A stretch of DNA of 64,000 nt from Undaria pinnatifida (Eukaryota; Sar; Phaeophyceae; Laminariales; Alariaceae): the NCBI GenBank assembly GCA_012845835.1, contig JABAKD010000007.1, positions 7,294,222-7,358,221 of the forward strand, given 5' to 3'. This document shows positions 12,101-23,540 of the stretch, one piece after another. Below the pieces are notes generated by a model that was not told the DNA's origin, did no database searches, and saw only the letters and a program-made list of their open reading frames with translations. The position numbers and the translations under genes were made by a program. The stretch's first letter is position 1; each line of letters starts with the position of its first letter.

Positions 12101-15100
12101 GAAGTTGCTTCGGTGGAAGCTTTCATGAAAGCTTCCATGGAAGCTTCCACCGCTTTCATTGAAGCTTCCATGCAAGATACGAAAGCTATGGAAGCTTCCA
12201 TGGAAACAATTGAATCGGTGAAAGGTTTCGTGGAAGCTTGCCTGGAAGATATGACAAATATGAAAGCTTCAACGGAAGTAACTTCAACGGGAGCTTGCAC
12301 AAAAGCTTTTACGAAAACTTCCATAGACGTAACTTCCACCGAAGCTTCCATGGAAGGTCTCATGGAACTAATGGAAGCTTTTCCGGAGGTTATGATAGCT
12401 TTCATGGGAGTAATTTTCACGGGAGCTTTCGTGGAAGCTTCCGTGGAAGCTTCCATGGAAGATATGAAAGACATGAAAGCTTCAACGAAGGTAACTTCCA
12501 TGGGAGCTTACACGTAAGCTTCCACGAAAGCTTCCATGGAGAAAACTCTCACGAAAGCCTCCATTGAAGATTTCATGGAAGTGATGGAACCCTTCGTGAA
12601 CGTTATGGAAGCTTTCATGGAAGTAACGTCCACGGAGGTCTTCATGAAAGCTTCCGTGAAAGCTTTCATGGATGGTATTAGAGGTATGAAAGCTTCCAAG
12701 GAAGTAACTTCCATGGGAGCTTACACGAATGCCTTCACGAAAGCTTCCACGGAAGTAACTTCCACGAAAGCCTCTTCGAAATATTTTATAGATTTGATGG
12801 AACCCTTCGTGCAAGTTATGGAAGCTTTAATGGAAGTAATACGGAAGTGTTAATGGAAGCTTCCGTGGAAGCTTCCGTGGATAATACGAAAGGTATAAAT
12901 GCTTCCACGGGATCTTTAACGAAAGCTTCCACGAAAGCTTCCATGGAAGTAACTTCCGCTAAATCGTTCACGAAAGCTTTCATTGAGGTGATGGAAGCTT
13001 TCGCAGATGTCACGGAAGCTTTCCTGAGATGTCACGGACGTCTTCGTCGAAGCTTCCATGAAAGATACGGAGGATGTGAAAGCTTTCCTGGATGAAACGT
13101 GCACGGAAGCTTTCATGGGAGGTTCCTTAAGCTTCCGTGGAAGCTTCCATGGATGGTATGGAAGATATGAAAGCTTCCGCGGAAGCAAATTTCTCGGTAG
13201 TTTCTAAAACAGCTTCCATGGAAGTAGTGGAAGATTTCACAGAAGTAATGGAAGCTTCCATGAAGTTACTTTCGTGGGAAAACGTTGGAGTAAGGGTTAG
13301 GGTTAGGTTGCCTCCGTGGAAGCTTCGTAGAAGATGTTTCCCCGGAAGCTACTTCCGTGAAAGCTTACGTGGAAGCTTCCGTTGAAGTGGCCTCCGTGGA
13401 AGCTTCTGTAGAAGCTTCATTTCAAGTTGCTTCCGCGGAAGCTTTCGTGGAAGTTGCTTCCGCGGAACCTTTCAATGAAGCTTCCGTGGAGGTTGCTTCA
13501 GTGGAAGCTTTCATGAAAGCTTCCGGGGAAGCTTTCACTGCTTTCATTGAAGCTTTCATGGAAGATATGGATGCTATGGAAGCTTCAATGGAAACAATTC
13601 AATTGGTGGATGCTTTCGTGGAAGCTTCCCCGGAAGTTATGGAATATATGAAAGCTTCCACGGAAGTAACTTCCACGGTATCTTCCACGAAAGCTTTCAC
13701 GAAAGCTTCCATAAAGTAACTTCCCCGAACGCTTCCATGGAAGCTCTCATTGAACCAATGGAAGCTTTCCTGGATATTATGGAAGCTTTCATGGCATAGA
13801 CTTCCACGGGAGCTTTCGTAGAATTTTCCGTGGAAGCTCCCAAGGAAAATATAGAAGACATAAAAGTTTCAACGAAAGAAACTTCCATGGGAGCTTATAC
13901 GACAGCTTCCATGGAAGTAACTTTCACGAAAGCCTCCGTCGAAGATTTCATGGAAGTGATGGAACCCTTCGTGCAAGTTATGGAAGCTTTTATTGAGGTA
14001 ATGTCCACGGAGGTCTTCATGGAGGCTTTCGTGGATAATACGAAAGGTATGAAAGCTTCCACGGGATCTTCAACGAAAGCTTCCACGAAAGCTTCCATGG
14101 AAGTAACTTCCTCGAACTGGTTCACGAAAGCTTTCATTGAGGTGATGGAAGCTTTCGCAGATGTCACGGAAGCTTTCCTGAAATTCGGCGGACGTCTTCG
14201 TCGAAGCTTCCATGAAAGATACGGAGGATGTGAAAGCTTTCCCGGATGTAACGTGCACGGAAGCTTTCATGGGAGGTTCCTTAAGCTTCCGTGGAAGCTT
14301 CCATGGAAGGTATGGAAGATATGAAAGCTTTCGCGGAAGCAAATTCCTCAGGAGTTTCTAAAACAGCTTCCATGGAAGTAGTGGAAGCTTTAACAGAAGT
14401 AATGGCAGCCTCAATGGAAGTTACTTTAATGGGAGAAGGAAGACTTAGGGTTAGAGTTAGGTTGCCCCCGTTGAAGCTTCGTAAGAGATGTTTCCACGGA
14501 AGTACCTTCCGTGGAAGCTTACGTAGAAGCTTCCGTTGAAGTGGCTTCCGTGGAAGCTTCTGTAGAAGCTTCATTTCAAGTTGCTTCCGCGGAAGCTGTC
14601 GTGGAAGTTGCTTCCGCGGAACCTTTCAATGAAGCTTCCGTGGAGGTTGCTATAATGAAAGCTTTCATGAAAGCTTCCGGGGAAGCTTTCACTGCTTTCA
14701 TTGAAGCTTTCATGGAAGATATGGAAGCTATGAAAGCTTCCATGGAAACAATTGAATTGGTGGATGCTTTCGTGGAAGCTTCCCCGGAAGTTATGGAATA
14801 TATGAAAGCTTCCACGGAAGTTACTTCCACGGTATCTTCCACGAAAGCTTTCACGAAAGCTCCTATAAAGTAACTTCCACGAACGCTTCCATGAAAGCTC
14901 CCATGGAACTAATGGGAGTTTTTCAAGAGGTTTTGGAAGCTTTCATGGCAGTGACTTCCACGGGAGCTTTCGTAGAATTTTCCGTGGAAGCTTCCAAGGA
15001 AGATATAGAAGACATAAAGCCTTCAACGAAAGAAACTTCCATGGAAGCTTATACGAAAGCTTCCATGGAAGTAACTTTCACGAAAGCCTCCATCGAAGAT

Positions 15101-17430
15101 TTCATGGAAGTGATGGAACCCTTCGTGGAAGTTTTGGAAGCTTTTATTGAAGTAACATCCACGGAGGTCTTCATGGAAGCTTCCATGGATAATACGGAAA
15201 GTATGAAAGCTTCCACGGAAGTAACTTTCACGGGAGCTTCAACGAAATCTTTCATTGAAGTAACGTCACACGAAATCTTCTATGGAAGCTTTCCATGGAA
15301 GAAATGAAAGCTTTCGCAGATGTTACGCACGATTTCATGAAGGAACTTTGACGGACGTCCTCGTGGAAGCTTCCATGAAGGATACGGAAAATATGGACGC
15401 TTCCACGGAGGTAACTTAAACGTAAGCTTTCATGGGAGCTTCCTCAAGCTTCCGAGGGAGCTGCCATGGAAGATATGGAGGATATGAATGCTTCCGTAAA
15501 AATGAATTCCTCGGGAGCTTCCACGGAAGTTTCGGTGGATGTAATGGAAGCGTCGTGGAAGAAGTGGAACGTTCTATGGAAGTTACTTTCATGGAAAAAG
15601 GTTAGCATCAAGGTTAGGGTTAGGTTGCCTCCGTGGAAGCTTCCGTGGTAGCTTTCGTGGAAATTGCTTCCGTGGAAGCTTTCGTGGAAGTTGCTTCCGT
15701 GGAATCTTCCGTGGAAGATTCCGTGAAAGTCGCTCATGTGGAAGCTTCCGCGGAAGCCTCAACTGAAGTTGCTTCCGCGGAAGCTTTCGTGGAAGTTGCT
15801 TCCGCGGAAGCTTTCAATGAAGCTCCCGTGAAAGTTGCTTCAGTGGAAGCTTTCATGAAGGCTTCCGTGGAAGCTTTCACTGCTTTCATATAAGCCTCCA
15901 CGGAAGACATGGAAGCTGTGGAATCTTCCATGGAAGCAATTGAATCGGTGGAAGCTTTCGTGAAGACTTGCCTGGAAGAAATGGAATATATGAAAGCTTC
16001 CACGGAAGTAACTTCCACGGGAGCTTGCACAAATGCTTCTACACAAGCTTCCATGGAAGTAGCGTCCACGGAAGCTTCAATGGAATCTCTCAATGAACTA
16101 ATGAAAGCTTTTCTGGAGGTTATGGAAGCTTTCATGGCAGTGACTTCAACGGGAACTTTCGTGGAAGCTTGCGTGGAAGCTTCCATGGATGATGTAGAAG
16201 ACATGAAAGCTTCAACAAAAGTAACTTCCACGGGAGCTCACACGAATGCTTCCACGAAAGCTTCCATGGAAGTATCTTCCACGAAAGCCTCTATGGAATA
16301 TTTCATGGAAGTGATGGGACCCTTCGTGGAAGATATGAAAGCTTTAATTAAAGTAACGTCCACGGAAGTCGTCATTGAAGCTTCCGTGTAAGCTTCCATG
16401 AACGATACGGAAGATATGAAAGGTATCACGTAAGTAACTTCCAAGGGAGCTTCAGCATAATCTTCCACGAAAGCTTCCAAGGAAGTAACGTCCACGAAAT
16501 CTTCCATGAAAGCTTTCATGGAAGCAGTGAAAGCTTTCGCAGATGTTACGGAAGCTTCCATGAAAGAAACTTCGACGGACGTCTTCGTGGAAGCTTTCAT
16601 GAAATATACGGGAGATATGAAAGCTTTCACGGATGAACCTTGCATGGAAGCATTTATGGGGGCTTTATCAAGCTTCCGCGAAAGCTTCCATGGAAGTTAT
16701 GAAATATATGAAAGCTTCCACGGGATTAAATTCCTCGGAACCCTCCACGGAAGCTTCCTTGGAAGTAGTGGAAGATTTGGGGAAGAAATGGAGCCTTCCA
16801 TGGAAGTTGCTTTCATGGGAGAAGGTTAGTGTTAGGGTTAGGGTTACGTTGCCTCCGTGGAAACTTCCGTGGAAGATGTTTGCACGGAAGTTTCTTCCGT
16901 GGAAGCTTCCGTGAAAGTTGCTTCCGTGAAAGCTTCCGTGGAAGCTTCCGTGAAGTTTGCTTCCGTGGAAGCTTTCGTGGAAGTTGTTATTGCGGAGGCT
17001 TTCGTGGAAGCTTCCGTGGAAGTTGCTTTGGTAAAAGTTTTAATGGAAGCTTCCGTGAATGTTGCTTCCGTTAAAGCTTTCATGGAAGCTCCGTGGAAGT
17101 TGCTTCCATGGAAGCATTCGTGGAAGTTGCTTCTGTGGAAATTGCTCCCGTGGAAGCTGCTTTCGTGGAAGCTTCCGTGGAATTTTCTTCCGCGGAAGCT
17201 TCCGTGGAAGCTTTCATGGAAGCTTTCACGGCATGGAGGCATGGAAGCTTCTATGCTTCCATTGAAGCTTTCATTGCTTCCATGGAAGCTTACACGCTTC
17301 TTTGGAAGCTTCCGTTTCTTCCATGAAAGCCTCCGTGGAAGCGATGGAAGCTTCCGTGGAAGTCGTGGAAGCTGCCATGGAAGCGATAGAAGTTCCCATA
17401 GAAGCTTCTGCGAGCTTCCACCGAAAATGC

Positions 17431-17702
17431 AGAAAGTGCAGTTGGCCGGAAAATACTGACCAAACGTGAAAGGCCAAAAACATAATATGTATCAGTTATA
17501 GTCCAATTTTGTTATTGTTGTTCTTTTCGGTATTCTCTGATGAGTGTCTGGGGGCCTTCACCGGCGGCCTACTGAGGGCCACCAACAAATCTATAGCCCA
17601 CAGTCATACTTGCGAACAAAGCGGATGTCCGATGCCAAGGGTGGCAAAAAAAGTTCGATTAATCCATTAAACGCGACGGGCAATAATCATGTACCAGGTA
17701 TG
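17431..17702. other. Unassigned spacer
   Basis: Right flank of the minisatellite. It contains no monomers and no recognised gene. Confidence 0.3.
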
Positions 17703-17704
17703 AT

Positions 17705-17800
<96 letters not shown>

Positions 17801-17900
17801 ATTGTTATTATTGTTATTGTTGTTGTTTTTGTTGTTGTTGTTCTTAGTACGCTAACCGGCATAATCAACTTCGTCGTCACCGGACAGTTACCAGTCATTC
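17703..17900 (-). mobile_element. AAC-tail element remnant with (TGTCGG)n and (TTG)n microsatellite
   Basis: Five TGTCGG units are followed by about 100 bases of TTG repeats to about 17845. The next segment (CGGCATAATCAACTTCGTCG, ACCGGACAGTTACCAGTCA) is a diverged reverse complement of the 3' end of the AAC-tail family seen at 30215-31040. The microsatellite is therefore the expanded tail of an old retroposon copy. Confidence 0.6.
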
Positions 17901-18254
17901 GGGGGCAAACTTATACTATCATAATAAGAACCAAGCACATTAAAATATTTGTGGTCTAGCGCTTTCCCTGGAACGCTACATTTAATAGCGTTGGTTCTGA
18001 GCTTCAAATCCCTCGTGGGTCGTTTTTTTTTTTTTTTTTTACAAGACGAAAACGAATTAAACGGAAGCCACGGCTGACAGCTTTTAACGGCGTGGTAGGC
18101 ACAATTTGAGCAATTAACGAAGGAAGATGCAACTGAAATCTTGTCACGATTCAAATGAAAGGACGTGCGGGAGTGGGGAGGGGAGGCAAAAGCCTGGTTA
18201 ACGACCCCGATCAACACGTATTCCTGGCCATTGTTTCATCGTGGTGTATAGTAA
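17901..18254. other. Unassigned region with T-run
   Basis: A T-run lies at about 18028-18044. No gene or repeat family is recognised. Confidence 0.3.
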
Positions 18255-20160
18255 GTTTGAAAGTACACTCCAGCTGTAAGATCGAGGACTTTGTCGAAAC
18301 TCATCGTTGCAAACGGTGCGTGATACTCCGATCGCGCGTATTACGTGTTGTGTGTCCTCATTAAGGATATAGGTCGGCGACTCCCCTGGCAACTACAGTG
18401 TAGCTATCAGGGTCGACAGGGTAATGTTAGTCAGTCTGTGCTCGGAAGCGAAAAATATCCGTTTTTGAAGGGGACAAAATGTGACTGCTGTGGAAGGAAA
18501 TGCATCAGTTTATATAGTGAATCACGTAAGTCGAATAACCGTTGAGGGAAGGCGGAGTTTTTAAGGACGTGGGGGCATGGGTTTGATCAAGCAGGGAGGG
18601 GGGGTCAATCTGTGCGTGGTACTGTAATTCCTACCATGTAAGTCGAAAACCAGTGAGGAGAGGGCGGAACGTTCGAGGGGGTGGGGGGGAGGGCGGGGGA
18701 GGGGGGGGACAGAAAAGGTTTTTTTTACCAACCTCTCTTCTAGGTCATACTCGGAGTATAGATGTAGGGGTTTGTTATACGCGTGGTACGAGGTCTAGGC
18801 GATGTTTTGGGTGGTGGGGAAGGAAGGGGCGTTGGGGGCGGGGGGGGGGGTGGGTGGGAATTTGCCGCGGCGGCATGGACGGCGCTAAAACGATAATGAG
18901 GCGATACCCAGGGCGTGGAAGTGTTTGTTACTCTGGCGGATTCGATATTGGTTGGGGCGTTGAGAAGAGAGAGCGAGGAATATATTAAAAAGGGGGGGGG
19001 GGGGAGGGAGGGCGGAGATGAGTTGGAGCTACGGCATGGATGGCTAGAAGGATAATGAGATGGTATAAGTTGGCTGGTAGTTTTTACTACTGTGGTAAAT
19101 TTTGATTTTAGGTGGGGCGTTTGAACAAGAGGGATCGGGGGCGGAGGGCGGGGGGGGGGGCATTCAATATGTGCGCGGAAACTATAAACCCTTAAAGGGG
19201 ACAAATCTGATGATTGTGCCAAGAAGACACCTCTTTATATCACCCGCCTGGTAATGTGTATTATTCTAGAACGTTTGATGTTACATGTAGTATGCAACCC
19301 GGTTCTTATGTGTAGTAAAAAACGCTTCATAATTTGTTTTTGTACATGGATCGAACGGTAGAATATTTCAATCGATAGGTACAATCATGTGGATACCATT
19401 ATTTTTTTACATCTCTAAAGATAAGAAAGCAAAGATATATATTGCCAAATACAACAGGCGAGGTGATGTGGTCATGTAATGTCACCGTCATTGGGAACGA
19501 AAGAGAGAACTTCGAATCGTTAGTGCTTTGAAAGGAACGCTTAGTGTACCCGCGCTCAATTACGTTTCTTCGTTAGTCATACTTCGGTTGGCATAGGTTG
19601 GGAGGCGGTCATGCAGATGGTATGAACGGGATACCCTACGTGATAAGTTGGTAGTGCGGTTTACAGTAATTTTACCGTATCTGTCTGTACCTTTTTTTCA
19701 TATTATTATTATTGTCTCACATATACGATTTTACGCCTATGTTTTTACCGTGCCGATGTGGGGCTCTGAGGTCGCCAACTCTAAGACAGAGATACATCTT
19801 ACAAATACACTAAGCGAGATGACGTCGGCATGCGATGTCACCACTATTGAACACGAGGGTGACTTTACTTTGTTAGGCATATGCTACTGCGTTCCGTAGA
19901 GCTTGTCAGGCGATCATAAAAAAACGATCGGATGCACGAAATACCCTGCGTAAAAGGTTGGTAGTGTGGTCTACCGCAGTGTAAACATATTTGTCTGTAC
20001 TTCTTTTTCACATTGTTATTATATAGTGCACCATTATACGCCCTGTTTTCTCCCCACTGTCGTCAAAGATGTTGTGGTCCTGTAGATGTCGCGTCCATGT
20101 CTGGCGCTCTTGTTAGTGGTGCTCATGAAAACATGCCCTAGCGTGTAGTAGATAATCGCT
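18255..20160 (+). mobile_element. Fold-A element: left arm and AT-rich core
   Basis: Begins with TACACTCCAGCTGTAAGATC and the GGATATAGGTCGGCGACTCC block, passes through G-run modules (runs near 18840, 18995, 19150), then enters an AT-rich core from about 19220. The core is shared with 36940-37400 and 52890-53735 (for example TTTCAATCGATAGGTACAAT and GCCAAATACAACAGGCGAGG). No frame in the core carries a recognisable transposase. The right arm is absent. Confidence 0.75.
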
Positions 20161-20669
20161 GGGTGGTGTTCCTTTCCTTTACATCAAGCCAGGTAGTATA
20201 TGTCAACGCAACCGCTTGCTTGAAAACGGAAAATATAATTCCTCACACACCTGATACAGAGGAGACGCGGCCCGAAGATTGTTCAGTTTACCGATGGTCG
20301 GGAAAAGGTTATGAAGCAGCGCATTTCATTTTTACTACCACTCCTCACTCCACCTAAGACACTACGGGCATGCGTTGGACCAAGTTCACTGATGCCCAAA
20401 ACCAATTGCAAAAGAGGTGATATGGTGGGCAAGAGCTATAATGATAAGCGCTGCTACGATTACCACGTATCTTGTTCTGTTCGTTCATGCGTTCTTGATG
20501 AACCTATTATTCGGCAACAGTTTTGGCGTATTTCGAGTGTGTGTAAAGACTATATGTACACTATGCGATGTTTCTGAGTGGTAGGGACCTCAATTTGGAG
20601 TCCAGCGTACATGGGTTCCGTTTTTCGACTGAGTTTCGCATGTAGACGTGTGGACTATGTGGTTTTAGT
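20161..20669. other. Unassigned region containing a short sequence shared with 34.1 kb
   Basis: Positions about 20197-20270 (ACGCAACCGCTTGCTTGAAA, ATTCCTCACACACCTGATAC) match about 34147-34210. The two sites share no other context except nearby Fold-A ends, so this may be a small dispersed repeat. A plus frame of 88 codons at 20311-20577 has no recognisable domain. Confidence 0.35.
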
Positions 20670-20752
20670 GTGTGGGCATTCTTGGTTGATGTTCTATGTT
20701 CTAGATTTCGTTATCGTGTTGGTTTAAAATGGTGTTATCCAATACATATTAT

Positions 20753-20818
20753 CTTGCAAAGATGAGTTTCGACGAAATCTTCGATCTCACAGCTGGAGTG
20801 TATTTAAATTTTTATAAT
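20753..20818 (-). mobile_element. Fold-A terminal fragment inside the tandem repeat
   Basis: About 66 bp match only the extreme end of Fold-A (CTTGCAAAGATGAGTTTCGA, TCTCACAGCTGGAGTGTATT). The tandem unit resumes cleanly on both sides (AATACATATT to the left, ATTTGTGTCCACGTGG to the right). The junctions suggest a solitary end left after, or inserted without, the rest of the element. Confidence 0.65.
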
Positions 20819-20888
20819 ATTATTTGTGTCCACGTGGATGTTGCTACACGTGTACGTTTTGGTTGATGTTCTTAGACTTCGTTATTTT

Positions 20889-21036
20889 TATTTTTTTTCT
20901 TCCATCCTCCGGCAGATGGGGAAAAATAAAGCTATAGCTCACCACACTTCCACGTATTTTCATACGCGTCGTGTGTCGATTTAACTCAGCTGCTTTCGCA
21001 GCCCAACGCTAGCTGGCGCACCCTTCGGGTCCCGTT
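20889..21036 (-). mobile_element. SINE-2 copy, minus orientation
   Basis: The T-run and CTTCCATCCTCCGG start is the complement of the SINE-2 A-tail end. The sequence continues through TTCCACGTATTTTCATACGC to GCTGGCGCACCCTTCGGGTC. The host repeat reads TTCGTTAT before it and GTTATCGTG after it, giving a GTTAT duplication. The 5' part of the SINE is truncated. Confidence 0.75.
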
Positions 21037-21297
21037 ATCGTGTTGTTTCAGAGTGGTGTTTTTGAACACGTATAATTTGTGTTCGCGTGGTTGTTGCTAT
21101 ACGTATGTTTTGATTGATGTTTTAAACTTCGTTGTGTTGTTTCAGAATGGTGTTCAAAAACGCATATTTTTTGTGCCCCCGTGGATGCTGCTACACGTGT
21201 ATGTTTTGATTCATGTTCTTAGGCTTCGTTATCGTGTTGTTCCAGAGTAGTGTTTTTGAACACGTAACATTTTGTGTTCGCGTGGTTGTTGCTATAC

Positions 21298-21508
21298 TTT
21301 GGTCTCCTCTTCACGAAAATATGCGTGTTCATTAATATCATGGCGTTCTCCCCCCCGCCCGCGGGGGAGGGTGGGGGGGTGGAAACTGACGGCTCACCCT
21401 CGTCCGGTTTTCCTTGCCCCCCCTCTCCCTCCCCCGCTCCCTCTCCCAGCTATTGTACGCGGCTGACCTGCCCCCTACCCGACAGATCACCTCAACAACC
21501 AGAAGCCC
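21298..21508 (-). repeat. Split direct repeat B2 of the Ngaro-like element
   Basis: 211 bp, nearly identical to 21871-22082, differing by one C in a C-run near 21470. It forms the distal end of the element. The outer boundary at TTTGGTCTCC is fixed by comparison with the internal junction at 21870/21871. Confidence 0.92.
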
Positions 21509-21569
21509 CCCTCCCCCCCCCCTCCCCTTTAGCCCTCCTGCTCGTGAAGCAATCGGGTGGGAGGGTGGG

Positions 21570-21870
21570 AGATTGCGGTTGGTGTCTCCCCGTGCCACCT
21601 CTCTCCCCTTCACCCCTGCTGACGTCTTCTCCCTACTGCTACTACTGCTGCTGTCGCTGCCGCGTGGGCGCTACTCCCTTCTTCCTCTACCGTGCGTTGT
21701 GTCAGCTACTCGCTGCTGGTGTGCTGCTGCTGTGCTACGTTGTTGCTGCTGAAGTCCTCCTATTTTGCTATCCCTCCCCCTGGAACCACCCCCCCCCTCC
21801 TATGCTACCCGGATCTTCGATATTTCCTCTTCGTTCCGCCAAACTCCAGACTGTTCCGACATTCTTACAT
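21570..21870 (-). repeat. Split direct repeat A2 of the Ngaro-like element
   Basis: 301 bp matching 29224-29524 with two visible substitutions. It directly abuts B1, giving the B1-A2 junction that circularisation of A and B ends is expected to use. CTG/CTA trinucleotide runs give both copies a low-complexity centre. Confidence 0.93.
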
Positions 21871-22082
21871 TTTGGTCTCCTCTTCACGAAAATATGCGTG
21901 TTCATTAATATCATGGCGTTCTCCCCCCCGCCCGCGGGGGAGGGTGGGGGGGTGGAAACTGACGGCTCACCCTCGTCCGGTTTTCCTTGCCCCCCCTCTC
22001 CCTCCCCCGCTCCCTCTCCCAGCTATTGTACGCGGCTGACCTGCCCCCCTACCCGACAGATCACCTCAACAACCAGAAGCCC
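21871..22082 (-). repeat. Split direct repeat B1 of the Ngaro-like element
   Basis: 212-bp internal copy of B2. It lies just downstream of the recombinase gene, whose C-terminal Gly/Arg-rich tail ends close to it at 22116. Confidence 0.92.
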
Positions 22083-22115
22083 ATTCGGAAGCCGCGTTCT
22101 ACGCTCGCGCCTACC

Positions 22116-23540
22116 CTACCCTACCCTCGCCCCCTTCCCCCCCCCTTCCCCCCCCCCCCCCCCCCCCCTCCATCTCGTCCCTTGCCCCGGCTGTCTGCCC
22201 GGCGCTCCTGACCTCCCTACCAAAATTCTTGACACCCAAAGGGGGTCTTCCATATTCGATCTCACGTACCCCATGAATGCCTGCGACGCCCACCTTCCTT
22301 CTCTCTGGATCACCCACGGCTGTGCTCCCATCTCCGCCAGCCTTGTCGCTCCCCCTATTCTTCCGGAATGCAGCGCGAATTCCTCTGGAACCAGCTCTCC
22401 CACTGCCCCCTTCCCTTGCTTCTTCCATTTCCTCGCCACTCTCTCCAGCCCGCTCCTTAAGCAAAACGTCGCTTGCCCTTTCGTCCATACCTTCCATCTT
22501 CCCCCGCTCCTGTAGGTCATCAGCGGGGCGTTTTCCCCCCCCGGAACCGTCTCCCAGTAGTAGGCTACTAGCTCCGCCATCAGGTCCACTACGTTCCCTT
22601 CCATCCTCCCCCCGACCCCCCCCGAACCTTTTGTTCTCACGGCTACCGCGCCTTTTCTCCCCTGGTCTCCTTTCCCCCCCTTGAAACGGATCTCCACCAT
22701 ATCCGCGGCTTCCTTCCCTCCAGGTCCCAGCTGCACCCCGTTCTCGAAGAAAGCCACGTCCCCCCTCCTCAAGCAGTAAACTTCATGCACCTTCCCTCCT
22801 TCCTCCGCGAATAGTTCCGAAGCCCTCAGCAGCAGCTGATACGTCAGTGCCAGCCCGATCCACACGATCCTTCCCCCTACCCCCCACGCGCCGATACTCT
22901 CCTCCATCACTCTGATCATCTGCCACGTCAGCGGCCTCCTTACCCGTGCCTGGTTCCCCGCCTCCGCATGCGCCCTCCTGATTCCCTTCTTCACTGCCTG
23001 AATCCTGAAGTGCTGCAGCGGCAGCGACAGCCCCCCCCACTGCTCGTGATAAAAGTTAACCGCCATCAGCTTCCCTGCCACTGTCGCCTCCTTAATCTTC
23101 CTTTCCGCGCAGCAGTAGGCCATGAACTCTGTCAGCTCCTCCACCAGCTCCCACTCGTCCAGTTCCTTCCCTAACCAGTTCCCTTTTCCCCTCATCGTCC
23201 TCCAACTCACCCACATTCTCCAACCTTGCGCATAAGTCTTTCTAGTCGACTTCGCAACCCGCCCAAGTCCGTAGCCGCGTGCAAAATCTCCGAACACATC
23301 CCCTCTCCTTCCGGTCCAAGCTCCTGGACCTGCCACGGGACGGCAGGGCATTCTTTGGTCAGCCTCGATTGGATTTCGTCTTCCTTCCACCTTGTTATCC
23401 CGTCTGCTAACCCGTTCTCCACCCCCCGCACGTGCTTCGCCTGGAAGCACCACCCCCCAATCTGCTCCAACACCCCCAAAATTCTCATCATCCCTCCCGA
23501 TCTCACTTCCCCTTTCCCCCCCTTGCAATTCTTCACCCAC
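22116..23540 (-). CDS. Tyrosine recombinase of the Ngaro-like element
   Basis: 474-codon frame. Residues about 92-190 form the SAM-like core-binding region (STRKTYAQGWRMWVSW near residue 98). The catalytic domain follows, with Arg239 in LLLRASEL, His391 and Arg394 in ALHSGRIGGAT, Trp417 in EGRW and the nucleophile Tyr425 in MGYVR. All expected catalytic positions except the less conserved lysine can be assigned. The product would cut and rejoin element circles and target DNA. The first 90 residues overlap the RNase H frame (23207-24007) in another phase and may not be part of the mature protein, so the true start is uncertain. The C terminus after about residue 440 is Gly/Arg-rich, encoded by a C-run tract. 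Confidence 0.9.
   Translation of the reverse strand: MGEELQGGERGSEIGRDDENFGGVGADWGVVLPGEARAGGGERVSRRDNKVEGRRNPIEADQRMPCRPVAGPGAWTGRRGDVFGDFARGYGLGRVAKSTRKTYAQGWRMWVSWRTMRGKGNWLGKELDEWELVEELTEFMAYCCAERKIKEATVAGKLMAVNFYHEQWGGLSLPLQHFRIQAVKKGIRRAHAEAGNQARVRRPLTWQMIRVMEESIGAWGVGGRIVWIGLALTYQLLLRASELFAEEGGKVHEVYCLRRGDVAFFENGVQLGPGGKEAADMVEIRFKGGKGDQGRKGAVAVRTKGSGGVGGRMEGNVVDLMAELVAYYWETVPGGENAPLMTYRSGGRWKVWTKGQATFCLRSGLERVARKWKKQGKGAVGELVPEEFALHSGRIGGATRLAEMGAQPWVIQREGRWASQAFMGYVRSNMEDPLWVSRILVGRSGAPGRQPGQGTRWRGGGGGGEGGGKGARVG

Larger units (their letters stand above)
7237..17430. repeat. 10-kb self-complementary minisatellite with higher-order repeats
   Basis: The array is built from 12-15 base monomers close to ATGGAAGCTTCC. 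This 12-mer in tandem is identical to its own reverse complement, so both strands read as repeats of Met-Glu-Ala-Ser-like peptides. Insertions are mostly multiples of three, which leaves frames of 70-220 codons on both strands, but the phase drifts and stops interrupt every frame, so I do not call a protein. Marker segments (GAAGGTTAG or relatives, a TTAGGG-like stretch, then TTGCCTCCGT) recur near 8181, 9520, 10707, 11892, 13277, 14433, 15594 and 16819. They define higher-order units of about 1.16-1.39 kb. The first three units are the most alike. Confidence 0.93.
20670..21297 (+). repeat. Tandem repeat of about 105-113 bp, left part of a split locus
   Basis: Units carry the phrases TTGATGTTCT, CTTCGTTATCGTGTTGTTTC, AGAGTGGTGTTTTTGAACAC and GTTCGCGTGGTTGTTGCTA. 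About five units are present and continue at 29525-29603 on the other side of the Ngaro element. Units are also interrupted by a Fold-A end fragment and a SINE-2 copy, described separately. Confidence 0.8.

Noticed and set aside
8181-16870. Interstitial telomere array
   Set aside because: Only one to three degenerate hexamers occur per marker, within a different satellite.
7259-17459. Many frames of 70-220 codons of Met-Glu-Ala-Ser repeats on both strands
   Set aside because: The monomer is self-complementary, so long frames arise on both strands automatically; phase drifts and stops recur, and no single frame spans a unit. Reported as a repeat, not as genes.
21274-22515. Plus-strand frame of 413 codons
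   Set aside because: It covers repeats B2, A2 and B1 and the complement of the recombinase gene. The composition is Pro/Ser-rich and the repeated peptide segments are the split direct repeats.
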